DNA of 64,000 bases from Chthoniobacteraceae bacterium (GCA_947476255.1 CANJPY010000001.1:53768-117767); one strand, 5' to 3'. Positions 9,754-20,140 are shown, counted from the first letter of the stretch. The notes: generated by a model from the sequence alone, not told the origin. Translations and numbers: made by a program.

Positions 9754-10971
9754 ATGACTCCTTTAGCCACCTTCAGCCTCGCCTTGCGTGCACTGCAGCG
9801 CAACAAGATGCGTTCCACCCTGACGATGTTGGGCATCGTCATAGGCGTCGGCGCCGTTGTGGCGATGGTTGGCATTGGCAACGGAGCCAAGGCTCAAGTG
9901 GAGGCGCAGATTGCCACCCTGGGCCAAAATGTCATCCTCATTTTCCCAGGCAGCGTAGCCATGGGGGGCGTCCAATCGGGATCGGGAGGTGTGGGCACCT
10001 TGAAACTTGAAGATGCAAAGGCCATTGCGGAAGAGGTTCCGGACGTCTTGGCGGTCAGCCCCGGCACGCGCGCCTCTTCTCAATTGGGGTATGGGAACCA
10101 AAACTGGGCCACATCTGTGGCAGGCGAGGCCCCCGAGTATTTTGAAATCAGACAATGGGAGATCACTTCCGGGGCGGGCTTTACCGAACAGGACGTCCGC
10201 TCCGCGGCCAAAGTCGCCGTGATTGGCTCGACAGTCGCGCGCCAACTCTTTGGCGAAGAGGATCCTGTGGGACTGATTATGCGGGTGCGCAACGTCCCGT
10301 TTCAAGTGATCGGCGTGCTGCGCACCAAAGGCACGTCCGTCATGGGCACGGATCAGGACGACATTGTGATTGTGCCCTATACCACCGTGATGAAGCGTCT
10401 GAGCGGGATCACCAACCTGCGCATGATTTCAGTGCAGTGCGCCAGCGAAGAGCGCACGGCGGCGGTGGTCCAGGGCATCACGGATCTCATGCGTCAGCGG
10501 CACCGGCTGGGCCCGGACAGGGAGAACGACTTTATGGTGCGCAGTCAGCAGGAGATCGCAGAAATGGCGACGGCGACTTCCAAGGTGCTCAGAGTTCTTT
10601 TGGGAGCCATCGCCAGTGTGTCGCTGATTGTGGGTGGCATCGGGATCATGAACATCATGCTCGTAAGCGTGACAGAACGCACACGAGAGATAGGGATCCG
10701 CATCGCGCTCGGGGCCCATGGCGCCGACATCCTGAGCCAGTTTTTGATCGAGGCCGTGACGCTCAGTTCCCTTGGGGGTATCATCGGAATCCTCATTGGT
10801 CTGGGCACCTCGAGTCTTCTTTCACGTTTCGCAGGCTGGCCGACGCTGACGTCTGTGGACGCGATCGTGGTGGCGTTTCTTTTCAGCGCTGCCGTGGGCG
10901 TTTTCTTCGGCCTGTACCCCGCGAAGAAAGCCGCAGCGTTGGATCCTATCGACGCTCTGCGATACGAGTAG
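9754..10971 (+). CDS. MacB-type ABC transporter permease (FtsX domain)
   Basis: ALRALQRNKMRSTLTMLGIVIGVGAVVAMVGIGNGAKAQVEAQI and SVTERTREIGIRIALGAHGADILSQFLIEAVTLS...YPAKKAAALDPIDALRYE. Confidence 0.93.
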   Translation: MTPLATFSLALRALQRNKMRSTLTMLGIVIGVGAVVAMVGIGNGAKAQVEAQIATLGQNVILIFPGSVAMGGVQSGSGGVGTLKLEDAKAIAEEVPDVLAVSPGTRASSQLGYGNQNWATSVAGEAPEYFEIRQWEITSGAGFTEQDVRSAAKVAVIGSTVARQLFGEEDPVGLIMRVRNVPFQVIGVLRTKGTSVMGTDQDDIVIVPYTTVMKRLSGITNLRMISVQCASEERTAAVVQGITDLMRQRHRLGPDRENDFMVRSQQEIAEMATATSKVLRVLLGAIASVSLIVGGIGIMNIMLVSVTERTREIGIRIALGAHGADILSQFLIEAVTLSSLGGIIGILIGLGTSSLLSRFAGWPTLTSVDAIVVAFLFSAAVGVFFGLYPAKKAAALDPIDALRYE

Positions 10972-11038
10972 CCGACCTCCCACCGTACGATAACGCACGC
11001 ACAGGCCCGGAGAGAGCGAGAACGCCTTGAGGAGGAGT

Positions 11039-12481
11039 TTAATTTCCCACGCGCTGCCGGCGTGCTTGGCGAAATCGTTCGGCATCAGGGCGCTGTGCTT
11101 GGGCCTGGGAAAGAATCGTTCGTTCATCCGCCGAGAGACCCGGCGCGGAGGCAATCCACTCCGCGGCGGCGGTCGGGTTAATGCGCCTCCAAATGCCGAC
11201 GGTCTGCTCGAGCGTGCTTGCGCGCTGCTCCCCTGCGGGAAGGGTGGAGGCCCACATGGTCGCACCCTCCGGATCCCGCGGCGCAGTACGATTGGCGAAG
11301 GAAGCAACCGCGGCATCACGCGCCGTGCCCTTTGGAAGGGTATCAAGCCATGTGGCAGCCGCGACAACATCACGAGTGGCCCATTCCCGGGCAATGCCGC
11401 CGTAAGCGGAATCCTTGCTTTGGCCTTCGGGCAGTCCGCGGGCCCACGAAAGCGCTTTGTCTGTATCCTCTCGCACCAAGCCGACAGCGATAGTCGCGGC
11501 AGCTCCCGACACCGTGTTGGAAGGAAGGTCCGCGATTAATTTCTTGGCTTCCTCCAAGTTGGTAGAAGCGATTTGAGCGACCACGGCATCAATTCCAGCC
11601 TTGCGGCCGGCGCCCTCCGGCATGCGATTGGCTGCAGCAAGTGCCTCGGCGGAATCCTTTATCCCCATGTTTGCGAGCGCCGTTGTCACCAATTGATTAC
11701 GATCCTGGCCCTCGGGCAACTGATTGGCAAAATCGAGCGCCCGCTGCGGATCCGTTTTCGCGACACGCTCCAAAATGAGCGTCCGGGTTTGATTTTTGAA
11801 ATCCCCGTCCCCGAGTGCCGAGAACCAGCGCAAAGCACTTGCGGGATTGGACTTCGCCCAGGCTGTAAAAAACGCGTCCCCGAGCGGCGGCGCATTGCCA
11901 TCGGTCCACGCCTTCACCGCCCCCAACGGATCCACCTCCGCCCAACGTCTTTCCAACGCTCGAATCGCAATCGGGTTGTCTTCGGTCTTCGCACGCTCCA
12001 AGGCGGCGGCGATGTCATCCTTGCCCAGCTCGCTTGCCGCCTCATAAATGGCGAGGAACCGGCGCAAGTCGCTTTTATCGGAGAAGGCTGCGGAAATGGC
12101 GTCCATCGTCTGGAGGGGCGTGCGCGTACCCGCGGAGGGGGATGTTCCTCCCAACAAACGCGCCACCTCCGCCTCGACCGCGCTGTCGGAAGACTCCCGA
12201 ATAACTGGATCACCTTTGCCGGAAGCGCTTTGAGCTTGGGAGGAACCGGCATTGCTCCTGCTCGAACCCACCATGGGACTACGCGATGCGTAATGCATAT
12301 TCCGCCCTATCACCACACCAATCACAATGGCGCTCAAGGGCAGCCACTGCCTGCGCAATACCTGGAAGGGAAGCTGTAGATTCACGATGAAACCCGTTTT
12401 TGCGAGGCTAAAACTTCTCACGCGAAAAGTCACGCAGTTGTTCCCTCTCCCCTCGCACAGGATTCTGTGTTGGAATAGCAC
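11039..12481 (-). CDS. Membrane-anchored repeat protein, Verrucomicrobia-like W/LP-G repeats; start uncertain
   Basis: N-terminal TM WLPLSAIVIGVVIG; about 8 degenerate repeats such as ALSWARGLPEGQSKDSAYGGIAREWATRD and AATWLDTLPKGTARDAAVASFANRTAPRDP. Confidence 0.7.
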   Translation of the reverse strand: MLFQHRILCEGRGNNCVTFRVRSFSLAKTGFIVNLQLPFQVLRRQWLPLSAIVIGVVIGRNMHYASRSPMVGSSRSNAGSSQAQSASGKGDPVIRESSDSAVEAEVARLLGGTSPSAGTRTPLQTMDAISAAFSDKSDLRRFLAIYEAASELGKDDIAAALERAKTEDNPIAIRALERRWAEVDPLGAVKAWTDGNAPPLGDAFFTAWAKSNPASALRWFSALGDGDFKNQTRTLILERVAKTDPQRALDFANQLPEGQDRNQLVTTALANMGIKDSAEALAAANRMPEGAGRKAGIDAVVAQIASTNLEEAKKLIADLPSNTVSGAAATIAVGLVREDTDKALSWARGLPEGQSKDSAYGGIAREWATRDVVAAATWLDTLPKGTARDAAVASFANRTAPRDPEGATMWASTLPAGEQRASTLEQTVGIWRRINPTAAAEWIASAPGLSADERTILSQAQAQRPDAERFRQARRQRVGN

Positions 12482-12483
12482 GC

Positions 12484-13143
12484 ATGAAAGCGATTAGTGA
12501 CGCATTGCTCTACGGAATTTTAGATCTTGGTTATGTCGAACTCTCCCAGCTTGAACACGTCACCGTGCGCCTGCTGGAAGGGGGCGTGGACATTCTTCAA
12601 CTGCGCGCCAAAGGTTTCGACGAAGAGGTGATCGAGGCGTGTGCGCGCAGAGTGGTCTCACTGACGGAGGAAGCTGGTATTCCCCTGATTTTGAATGATC
12701 ACCCGGAGTTGGTGCCGTCCATGGGCGCACAGGGAGCCCACGTGGGTCAGGACGATTTTACGGTGGCTGACGCGCGCTGGCGCGCAGGACGCGCACTCGC
12801 GGGCGAGGTGGCGCTGCCGTTGATTGGCAAATCGACTCATTCCCTTGCCCAGGCCTTGGATGCCGTCGAGCAGGGCGCTGATTACATTGGTTTTGGGCCT
12901 CTTTTTAGCACGCCCACCAAGCCGGGCCGGCCCGCCATCGGTCTGGCAGACATCGCGGAAGTGCACAGCAACGTCTCCCTCCCCATTTTCTGCATCGGGG
13001 GCATCAAACGCGAAAATCTGGAACAGGTCCTCGACGCCGGAGCCAAAAGGGTTGTTGTGGTTTCGGGCATCCTGCAAGCTGCCGATATTTCCGGCTATTG
13101 CCGCGAGATCAAAGCCGAGTTGCAGGCGCGCCAATCCAAATAG
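12484..13143 (+). CDS. thiE: Thiamine-phosphate synthase
   Basis: VDILQLRAKGFDEE, PLILNDHPELV, GAHVGQDD, GKSTHSLAQALDAVEQGADYIGFGPLFSTPTKPG, PIFCIGGIKREN. Confidence 0.92.
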   Translation: MKAISDALLYGILDLGYVELSQLEHVTVRLLEGGVDILQLRAKGFDEEVIEACARRVVSLTEEAGIPLILNDHPELVPSMGAQGAHVGQDDFTVADARWRAGRALAGEVALPLIGKSTHSLAQALDAVEQGADYIGFGPLFSTPTKPGRPAIGLADIAEVHSNVSLPIFCIGGIKRENLEQVLDAGAKRVVVVSGILQAADISGYCREIKAELQARQSK

Positions 13144-13156
13144 CGCGCTCCGACGC

Positions 13157-13918
13157 TCAGCGCCTGCTCAAACTTCCCACGAGCTCCCAGGCCGCGAGGT
13201 TGACACGCCAGAACCCCGCCCCTTGAGGCACGCAGTCCTGAACTTGAAAAACGTGCTGTCGTCCTCTCCAGTCGCTTCCCACGGGAGTCCCAGCCAGGCC
13301 CTCTTTTGTGGCAAGCTTCATAATTCGGGGCAGATGCCATGCCGAGCTCACAAGCGCCGTCGATTCCCAATTCCGCTCTTTTTGAAGCCGTTTAAAAGCG
13401 CGTACTTCATCCAACGTCACCCAGCACGGCTCCGGCACCAAATGAATGGCGGCCTCCGGAACTCCAAGCGAAAGCCAGATTTGGCGGGTCTCTTCGGCCA
13501 GATTCCGAGAGCCCGTGGGACTGTCTGCCGACACCCCGCTCGCCACTAAAAGCTTCGCCAACCCAGCGTGATAGAGACGGGCCGCCGCAATCACGCGGTC
13601 TCCGCTGCAGGCAAGTTCGGGCCGGCCGAAGGGATCCAGTTCCGTAGAGCCTCCAAAAACGCAGGCAGCGGCCACCGGAGTGACGGGGAGTTTTTGAAGG
13701 TCTGGCACCTGCCGCTCGAGATGACGCATGAGTGCGTGGCCCACATGGATGTTCCCAGCGAAAGTGTAGGCGACAAAGATGAGAGTGTAGAGAGCGGCCC
13801 GTCCGCGATTGCGGCTGCGCCATCCTGCGATCGTCGCACCAAAAAGCGCCAACCAGATGAGGCCCGCTGGCATGATTAAAAATCCGACAACTTTTTGAAG
13901 CGTTAAGAGAGGTGTCAT
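13157..13918 (-). CDS. YdcF family (DUF218) membrane protein
   Basis: VTPVAAACVFGGSTE...RVIAAARLYHAGLAKLLVASGV...LSLGVPEAAIHLVPE...TALVSSAWHLPRIM; start set at MTPLLTLQKVVGFLIMPAG. Confidence 0.82.
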   Translation of the reverse strand: MTPLLTLQKVVGFLIMPAGLIWLALFGATIAGWRSRNRGRAALYTLIFVAYTFAGNIHVGHALMRHLERQVPDLQKLPVTPVAAACVFGGSTELDPFGRPELACSGDRVIAAARLYHAGLAKLLVASGVSADSPTGSRNLAEETRQIWLSLGVPEAAIHLVPEPCWVTLDEVRAFKRLQKERNWESTALVSSAWHLPRIMKLATKEGLAGTPVGSDWRGRQHVFQVQDCVPQGAGFWRVNLAAWELVGSLSRR

Positions 13919-14145
13919 GGTCGCGAAGGATTGGAAGGGAAGAAGGTGTTTTGAAAAAGGGGAATTTTTGGGCGCAAAATCACCTCCAGAGAAAGAACAG
14001 CAGGGCAAAACCAGAGAAGTAGAGAGATCTAGCCCGAAACCTGCTGTGAACGAGTTTTTCCTTGAAGGGAACCGCAGAAGAAGCCGCCGAAGCTTCGCCT
14101 GAAGTTCCCTAATCTGTTTCCTAGCCTAACTGTTTTCAACTGTTC

Positions 14146-15333
14146 ATGAGATCGACCTTCAGATCCTTAATTGCCATTGTGTCGGTGGCATTTCTGAGTG
14201 CATCAGCGATGGCTGCAATGCCCTCCAAAAACAAAGGCAAAGTGAAGGCACCCAAACCCACCGCGTCCTCCATGGTGGATGGCGAAACGGGTCAACCCTC
14301 ACCCATCAAACCGGTAAAACCTGTACCTCCGGAGGAAATGGCGTTTCGCTTCTTTAAGGAGGCCCTCGGCAATTACGGCACCTGGATTGAACTTGGCGAA
14401 TATGGCCGCTGTTGGAAACCCTCCAACGTGGGGGAGCGCTGGGCGCCATATACCGAAGGCTCATGGGCCTACTCCCGCTACGGTTGGACTTGGGTAAGCA
14501 ATGAGGAGTTCGGAGGCATTGTTTATCATTACGGCCGTTGGATGCGTACCTTTCAGGCCGGTTGGTGCTGGGTTCCCGATCTCGAGTGGGCCGCCGCCTG
14601 GGTCAGCTGGCGCTATGGTCAGGATGTCATTGGGTGGACGCCGCTGCCCCCGAAAATGGATTGGAATCCCGCCGTCGGGGTCGGCGTTTGGGTGGACCAA
14701 ATCCACAATCTCGGCCCGGACAACTACGTTTTTTGCGCCATTAGTGATTTGGATGAGTTCAACATGCGCGATGCGATCTTCCACAGGTCCGAAAATCCCT
14801 CGTGCATGCTGCATACGGTGAACGTCACGAACATCTCTCTCTTCGGAAAATCCATATTCTGCGGAGGTCCTTCATACAACTGGGTGGCGTCCAGAGTGAA
14901 AAGCGTCGTTCCCGTGGTGCAGATCGTGAAGGAACGCAGCCTCGTGAAGTTCCGGGAGAAGCTCAATGAATCCAAGGACTTGCCCCTCAGCTTCCGGTCC
15001 TTTATCGAAGGCGGGAAGCTCACTCTGGTAGCACCCGAATGGGGGCACTTGGTGGATCCTCGCAAAGCGGACGCGCTCGGGTTCACGGGCGAAGAGGACG
15101 AAAAAGTCACCAAAGTGCAGTGGGTTGAGGGCAATCCGGAGGCACCGCTCATCAAGCCAACCGGGCCTGTCGCCATTGTGGAAGTACCACTTGTGACGGG
15201 GTGGGAACTGCTGACTCCCTCGGAAAAGACGGAACTCAAAATCAAGGTTGCGCGGGAGGTTGCAGGGATAGACCCCCTCACACATCCCGCCGAGCGCTTC
15301 AACCCGGAACGCGACATTCCCACGGGCCGCTAA
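14146..15333 (+). CDS. Secreted DUF6600-like YXXW-repeat protein
   Basis: GTWIELGEYGRCWKPSNVGERWAPYTEGSWAYSRYGWTWVSNEEFGGIVYHYGRWMRTFQAGWCWVPDLEWAAAWVSWRYGQDVIGWTPLPP. Confidence 0.75.
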   Translation: MRSTFRSLIAIVSVAFLSASAMAAMPSKNKGKVKAPKPTASSMVDGETGQPSPIKPVKPVPPEEMAFRFFKEALGNYGTWIELGEYGRCWKPSNVGERWAPYTEGSWAYSRYGWTWVSNEEFGGIVYHYGRWMRTFQAGWCWVPDLEWAAAWVSWRYGQDVIGWTPLPPKMDWNPAVGVGVWVDQIHNLGPDNYVFCAISDLDEFNMRDAIFHRSENPSCMLHTVNVTNISLFGKSIFCGGPSYNWVASRVKSVVPVVQIVKERSLVKFREKLNESKDLPLSFRSFIEGGKLTLVAPEWGHLVDPRKADALGFTGEEDEKVTKVQWVEGNPEAPLIKPTGPVAIVEVPLVTGWELLTPSEKTELKIKVAREVAGIDPLTHPAERFNPERDIPTGR

Positions 15334-15354
15334 CGCCTCGGAGTTTCCACGCCG

Positions 15355-15951
15355 ATGCTTCCCAGCGCACTGCTCGCAGTGGTCGATGCGTTGCCCGTTC
15401 TCCAGAAGCTGGGCATTTCAAAGGCTGCACGTCCCGCAGACTTTGTGGCGCAGATTGAAAGCGCCTGCGAAAAAGGTCTCGGCTCGGCGGCGGCCATTGC
15501 CCACCCGGCCGCCTATGCGCTTTTGAAAGGCGGTCTTTTTTACGCGGTGGACGCACTGGACGCGGCGCATTCTATTTTTCAAGAGGATCCCAGTCCGGAG
15601 GGTTCCTACTGGCATGGGATGCTGCACCGACGTGAAGGTGATTTCTGGAATGCGAAGTACTGGCTTCAGAGGGCCGGCCGTCTTGCCGCTCTGAAAGATT
15701 TCCCCGAGTTTGATCCCATCCAGTTTGTCACTCGCTGCGAGCGCGCCGCACAACGCTCGGAGACGGAAGACCCAGAGGACCTTCTTGCGTTGCAGCGCAG
15801 AGAATGGGAGCACCTGCTCAAAGCGGCTTACGAAAAAGCCTTCCGTGATGGAACACGAAAGACTCTTTCAAACGGAACTGCGCGCGGGGGTGAACCCACG
15901 CATGCGACAGCCAGCAGACTGCCCACTGAGGCGCAATCAAGAGCGCACTGA
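15355..15951 (+). CDS. Hypothetical protein, about 198 aa
   Basis: Long ORF in coding-like context; GSYWHGMLHRREGDFWNAKYWLQRAG motif. Confidence 0.65.
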   Translation: MLPSALLAVVDALPVLQKLGISKAARPADFVAQIESACEKGLGSAAAIAHPAAYALLKGGLFYAVDALDAAHSIFQEDPSPEGSYWHGMLHRREGDFWNAKYWLQRAGRLAALKDFPEFDPIQFVTRCERAAQRSETEDPEDLLALQRREWEHLLKAAYEKAFRDGTRKTLSNGTARGGEPTHATASRLPTEAQSRAH

Positions 15952-15958
15952 GGCGCAA

Positions 15959-16738
15959 TCAGGACACCGTGGCGCGGGTCGCACCCGTTGAAATGCCACC
16001 ATCCACAAGCAAGGTCTGCCCCGTGACGTAACGGCTCGCCTCGGAGGCAAGAAATACCACGGGGGCATCCAGATCACCGGGCTGGCCGGGACGCTTCAGG
16101 GGGATGCGATCACAGAGGTAAGTGACCCACTCTGGATTTTCATAAAGAACCTTGTTCTGGTCCGTTTTAAACCATCCCGGCGCGAGACAATTGACAGTCA
16201 CGCCGTGTTTTCCCCAGTCATCCGCAAGACTCATCGTCATCTGCTTCACCCCGCCACGGCTGGCTCCGTAGGGCGCCAGTCCCGCATAACCCGCGACACA
16301 GGTCACGGACCCCACATTAATAATGCGCCCATAACGGTTGCGGATCATTCCGGCGGCCACCGCCTGCGAGGTAAAAAAGGTGCCCCTCAAGTTGGTGTCC
16401 AAAATCAAATTCCAATCCTCCCACGTCACTTCGAGAGCGGGTTTGCGTACGTTACAGCCGGCGTTATTCACAAGGATGTCGATTTTGCCGAAAGCCTGCT
16501 CGACCTCGGCCACCGCTTTTTGAATGGAAGCATGGTCACGCACGTCCAACGCCGTCGCGAAGGTTTTCCGGCCAAGTGCTTCGATTTCGTCCTGAAAAGG
16601 TCGAAGGGTTTCCACCTTTCGGCTCGTCATCGCGATGTCCGCCCCCGCGAGCGCAAGGGCTCTGGCGAAGTACTGCCCTAAACCGCGACTTGTTCCTGTG
16701 ACCAAGGCCACCCGACCGCTGAGATCAAATAATTGCAT
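15959..16738 (-). CDS. SDR oxidoreductase (gluconate 5-dehydrogenase-like)
   Basis: ALVTGTSRGLGQYFARALALAGADI, ILVNNAGCN, YGASRGGVKQM, VTGQTLLVDGGIS. Confidence 0.9.
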   Translation of the reverse strand: MQLFDLSGRVALVTGTSRGLGQYFARALALAGADIAMTSRKVETLRPFQDEIEALGRKTFATALDVRDHASIQKAVAEVEQAFGKIDILVNNAGCNVRKPALEVTWEDWNLILDTNLRGTFFTSQAVAAGMIRNRYGRIINVGSVTCVAGYAGLAPYGASRGGVKQMTMSLADDWGKHGVTVNCLAPGWFKTDQNKVLYENPEWVTYLCDRIPLKRPGQPGDLDAPVVFLASEASRYVTGQTLLVDGGISTGATRATVS

Positions 16739-16752
16739 AGAAAAACTCAGAA

Positions 16753-17784
16753 TTAAGGATGCAGGACGACTTTCATCAACCCGGGTTCGTGGCTGTAAAG
16801 ACGCTCAAACCACTTAGGGCCCTCATCAATGGGGGCAAATGCGCTCAGCATCGGATCCACTTGGATCATCCCTGTTGCGAGGAGATCGATACACGCGGGG
16901 ATTTCTCCCGCCGATGCGCAGGAACCCTGAAGCCGGATCTGACGGGTGACCACGGACTGCAACGGCAATTCAATCCGCGGCGCAATGTTGCCGACGAGGG
17001 TCACCGTGCCCCCCTTGCGTGTGCTTTCAATCGCACTTTGAACGGTGGCCGTCGTCCCCACACACTCAAAGGCGACATCCGCCCCACGGCCGCCCGTGAG
17101 CTCGCGCACCGCCGCGGGCACGTCGTTGTTCTTGGCCATGACAACGTCGGTTGCTCCCAGTCCCTTTGCGGTCTGCAAGCGTCCCTCGTCTACGTCCACA
17201 GCGATGATCCGCCGGCACCCCGCGAGACGCGCTGCCTGAAGCGTAAGCAACCCAATCATCCCGACCCCTACCACCACAGCCGTGTCATTGAGCGCCACGG
17301 GCGTGATTTCCACGGCATGCACGCCGACAGAGATCGCTTCAATCATCGCGGCCTTCTGAAAAGAAAGGCTGTCTGGTAGTGGGTATAAAATCCGCTCAGG
17401 TACCGTTACAAATTCCGCAAAGGCCCCCGCCCGCCGGAATTCTTGACAGGAAACGCCGAGCACCTGTCTCGCGTCGCAAAGATTGATGGCGCCTTTTTTG
17501 CAAAAATAACACTGCCCGCAGGAAACCATGGAGTCAAAAGTAACCCTCTGCCCGAGCTGAAAACGCGTCACTCCTGCGCCCACGTCTGCAATAACGCCGG
17601 CAGCCTCGTGCCCCATCACCAAGGGCGGAATGCGCCGGCCCGTGCTCCCGTCATAACCGTGTACATCGCTCCCGCAAACGCCGCAGGCTTCTACGCGCAC
17701 CAACACCTCTCCGGGACCGGGATCGGGTTTGGGCAGGTCTTGGATTTCAAGTTTACGGTAATCAGTGAGAACAAGAGCTTTCAT
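16753..17784 (-). CDS. Zinc-dependent alcohol dehydrogenase (polyol/threonine dehydrogenase-like)
   Basis: GEVLVRVEACGVCGSDVHGYDG, GHEAAGVIADVGAGV, CGQCYFCKKGAINLC, GVGMIGLLTLQAARLAGCRRIIAVDVD. Confidence 0.92.
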   Translation of the reverse strand: MKALVLTDYRKLEIQDLPKPDPGPGEVLVRVEACGVCGSDVHGYDGSTGRRIPPLVMGHEAAGVIADVGAGVTRFQLGQRVTFDSMVSCGQCYFCKKGAINLCDARQVLGVSCQEFRRAGAFAEFVTVPERILYPLPDSLSFQKAAMIEAISVGVHAVEITPVALNDTAVVVGVGMIGLLTLQAARLAGCRRIIAVDVDEGRLQTAKGLGATDVVMAKNNDVPAAVRELTGGRGADVAFECVGTTATVQSAIESTRKGGTVTLVGNIAPRIELPLQSVVTRQIRLQGSCASAGEIPACIDLLATGMIQVDPMLSAFAPIDEGPKWFERLYSHEPGLMKVVLHP

Positions 17785-17953
17785 ACAATTTCAGCAAAAA
17801 ACGGAACAGACTTGGACTTTAGCGTTGTTGTTGCAGAAACTAGAACAACAAAAACGATCGCTTCCCTTGTAATTAAAAAATCCGCACCACCAACGTTCAC
17901 GGTTCATATTTGGCGCTGTTTTGTCCGCCGAGTGCCGATTTTCCTTTAGACAC

Positions 17954-18901
17954 ATGTTCTTCTCCGAGCCTCTTTCTTTCGCCCCCATTTATCAGGAACG
18001 TGTCTGGGGGGGGCGCGCCTTGGAACACACACTCGGCCGCCAACTGCCTTTCTCCAAGCACATTGGTGAGTCCTGGGAGGTCGTGGACCGGCCCGAGGCC
18101 CAAAGTGTCGTCCATGGGGGACTCCAGCAGGGCGTTGACCTGCACACACTCTGGGCCCAACACCGCGAAGAAGTCTTTGGGAAGGGCGTTGAAGCTTCTG
18201 AGCGGTTTCCGCTGCTGGTGAAAATTTTGGATGCTCAAGAAGCCCTCTCGGTACAGGTTCACCCCTCTGGAAAAGAAAAAGGGAAGCCACTGGGAGAACC
18301 CAAAAGCGAGTGGTGGTATGTCCTTCATGCAGAACCTGACGCGGCCCTCTTCGCAGGCTTCACTCGAAGCCTTTCGCGCCCTGAATTTGAAGCCGCCATC
18401 ACCGAAGGTTCGGTCGAGAACCTGCTGCACCGCATTCCCGTCAAGGCCGGCGACTCCATTTATGTGCCCGGAGGCCGCTGCCACGCGATTGGCGCGGGAT
18501 GCCTGATTGCTGAGATTCAACAAAACAGCGACACGACGTTTCGCGTCTTTGACTGGAACCGCCTCGGAACGGATGGCCAACCCCGCGCCCTGCACCTTCC
18601 GGAATCGCTCGCGTGTTTGGACCTTCTGGATGTCGCGCCGACCCTCGCACCCGGACTCAGCGAGACACCATTCTCCTGCGCCTTTTTTGACGTGGAAAAA
18701 ATCCACCTCCGTGAAGCTTCTCGTCTTCCCAAGGCGGGCGGCGCCATTTTTCTTGTTCTCTCCGGTGTCGTGAGCGTGGGATCACAACAATTTTCGAAAG
18801 GAAACTGGTTTGTCCTTCCCGTTCAGGCAGCAAACCTCGCCTTCTGCCCCGGAAGCGAAAGCGCGGCGTTGTTGCAGGTTCGCCTGCCTGTTGTAAAATA
18901 G
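17954..18901 (+). CDS. manA: Mannose-6-phosphate isomerase, type I
   Basis: PIYQERVWGGRALE, GESWEVVDRPEAQSVV, PLLVKILDAQEALSVQVHPS, AGDSIYVPGGRCHAIGAGCLIAEIQQNSDTTFRVFDW. Confidence 0.92.
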   Translation: MFFSEPLSFAPIYQERVWGGRALEHTLGRQLPFSKHIGESWEVVDRPEAQSVVHGGLQQGVDLHTLWAQHREEVFGKGVEASERFPLLVKILDAQEALSVQVHPSGKEKGKPLGEPKSEWWYVLHAEPDAALFAGFTRSLSRPEFEAAITEGSVENLLHRIPVKAGDSIYVPGGRCHAIGAGCLIAEIQQNSDTTFRVFDWNRLGTDGQPRALHLPESLACLDLLDVAPTLAPGLSETPFSCAFFDVEKIHLREASRLPKAGGAIFLVLSGVVSVGSQQFSKGNWFVLPVQAANLAFCPGSESAALLQVRLPVVK

Positions 18902-19068
18902 CAGGAGGGCGTGTCGGTCACGACCAAAAGACCCCTGCAACGCGAAGCATCTGGGGAGGGAGGCAGGGAAGGCAAAGGCATGCGGGTGCCTGGCGTGCCG
19001 TTTCGAGGCAGGGACGACTGAAGAAGCCCGCATTATTGCTTGTTGCCGGCCTTTGCGAAGCACGGATC

Positions 19069-19995
19069 ATGAACGGCTCAGGTTGGTGGAATAGAAACCG
19101 AAAACAATACGCGCTGCCGGCAGCATGTCTGACTGGCGCGCTTGTCTGGATGGCAGGAAACCATTTTCAAAACAGCAGGAAGGCAAATCCGCAAAGCTCC
19201 ACCACGGCCACGGCTTCCATAAGCCCAGAGGGAGCCCGGCTACGCCGTACGGAGCCGCTACAGGAGCCTCTGGAAGATCGAACGCCACACGAGATTGCGG
19301 AAACTCTCCGCACGGATCCCCGGGGCACCCAACAAGAAGATCGCTCCGGAGTTTGGAGGTTTTTGAAAGACGCGGAAGGGTGGAAGCCTGAGAAGGAAAC
19401 AGCATGGCTCTTGGGCGCGGACGAAGCCCTGAGCTGGCTGAGGGGTGCCGAACACGCCGCGGCAGAAATCGAAACAAGCCTCTGCTCCCTAGCCCTTGCC
19501 CAAAACATTCCTGCGGCGCTGCGGGAATACGCCCTGCAGCATTTGAGCCTTTGGGCGGAAGAACACGCCGCAGGAATTCAGGTGCTTGAAACCTTCAAAC
19601 AAACATGTCTTTCAGAAGAAACATCCTCGCTCGCGGGAATTGCCCTGACAGGCCTGTATCGAAGTTGCTTTAGCACACAAGAAGCCGCTTGGATTCGGAC
19701 ACACTCCCTGTCTCTGGCCGCTGCCGCAAGAGCCCATCCCAAGGCGCGCGCAGCGGCGCTGGAAATCCTTGCGCAAAGCGGAGTGCAGGATGCCGAACCC
19801 ATCGCCCGCAGCTTCTTCACCAAAGAAGCCACGCTTGACGAGAAAATCAGCGCCCTGCAAGTGCTCGGCAGAGTGGGCACAGCGGAAACGCTGGGGTGGT
19901 TGACCTCCTTTTCCAAAGATCCCGAGCCTCTGACGGCCGCCGCTCAACACCAAGCATTACAGACACTTCGCGCACGCTGGATTCTGGCGGAATGA
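19069..19995 (+). CDS. Hypothetical HEAT-like helical repeat protein, membrane anchored
   Basis: N-terminal TM-like AACLTGALVWMAG; alpha-helical C-terminus with EKISALQVLGRVGTAETLGWL. Confidence 0.6.
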   Translation: MNGSGWWNRNRKQYALPAACLTGALVWMAGNHFQNSRKANPQSSTTATASISPEGARLRRTEPLQEPLEDRTPHEIAETLRTDPRGTQQEDRSGVWRFLKDAEGWKPEKETAWLLGADEALSWLRGAEHAAAEIETSLCSLALAQNIPAALREYALQHLSLWAEEHAAGIQVLETFKQTCLSEETSSLAGIALTGLYRSCFSTQEAAWIRTHSLSLAAAARAHPKARAAALEILAQSGVQDAEPIARSFFTKEATLDEKISALQVLGRVGTAETLGWLTSFSKDPEPLTAAAQHQALQTLRARWILAE

Positions 19996-20140
19996 GCGCC
20001 CGGCGCCTGCCGCGCGAGCTTCTGCCTTCTGGGTTGAAAACATGGCTTTCACGCTCCCTCTCACCGCGATAGGCACAGTCCTTCCGCGCGCGTCAAATGC
20101 CGGGAGGCTCATGACGGAAGGACGCTGGCCGGCTCCTCGA

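Noticed and set aside
10155-11030. 291-aa plus-strand ORF
   Set aside because: Out-of-frame shadow of the MacB-type permease gene.
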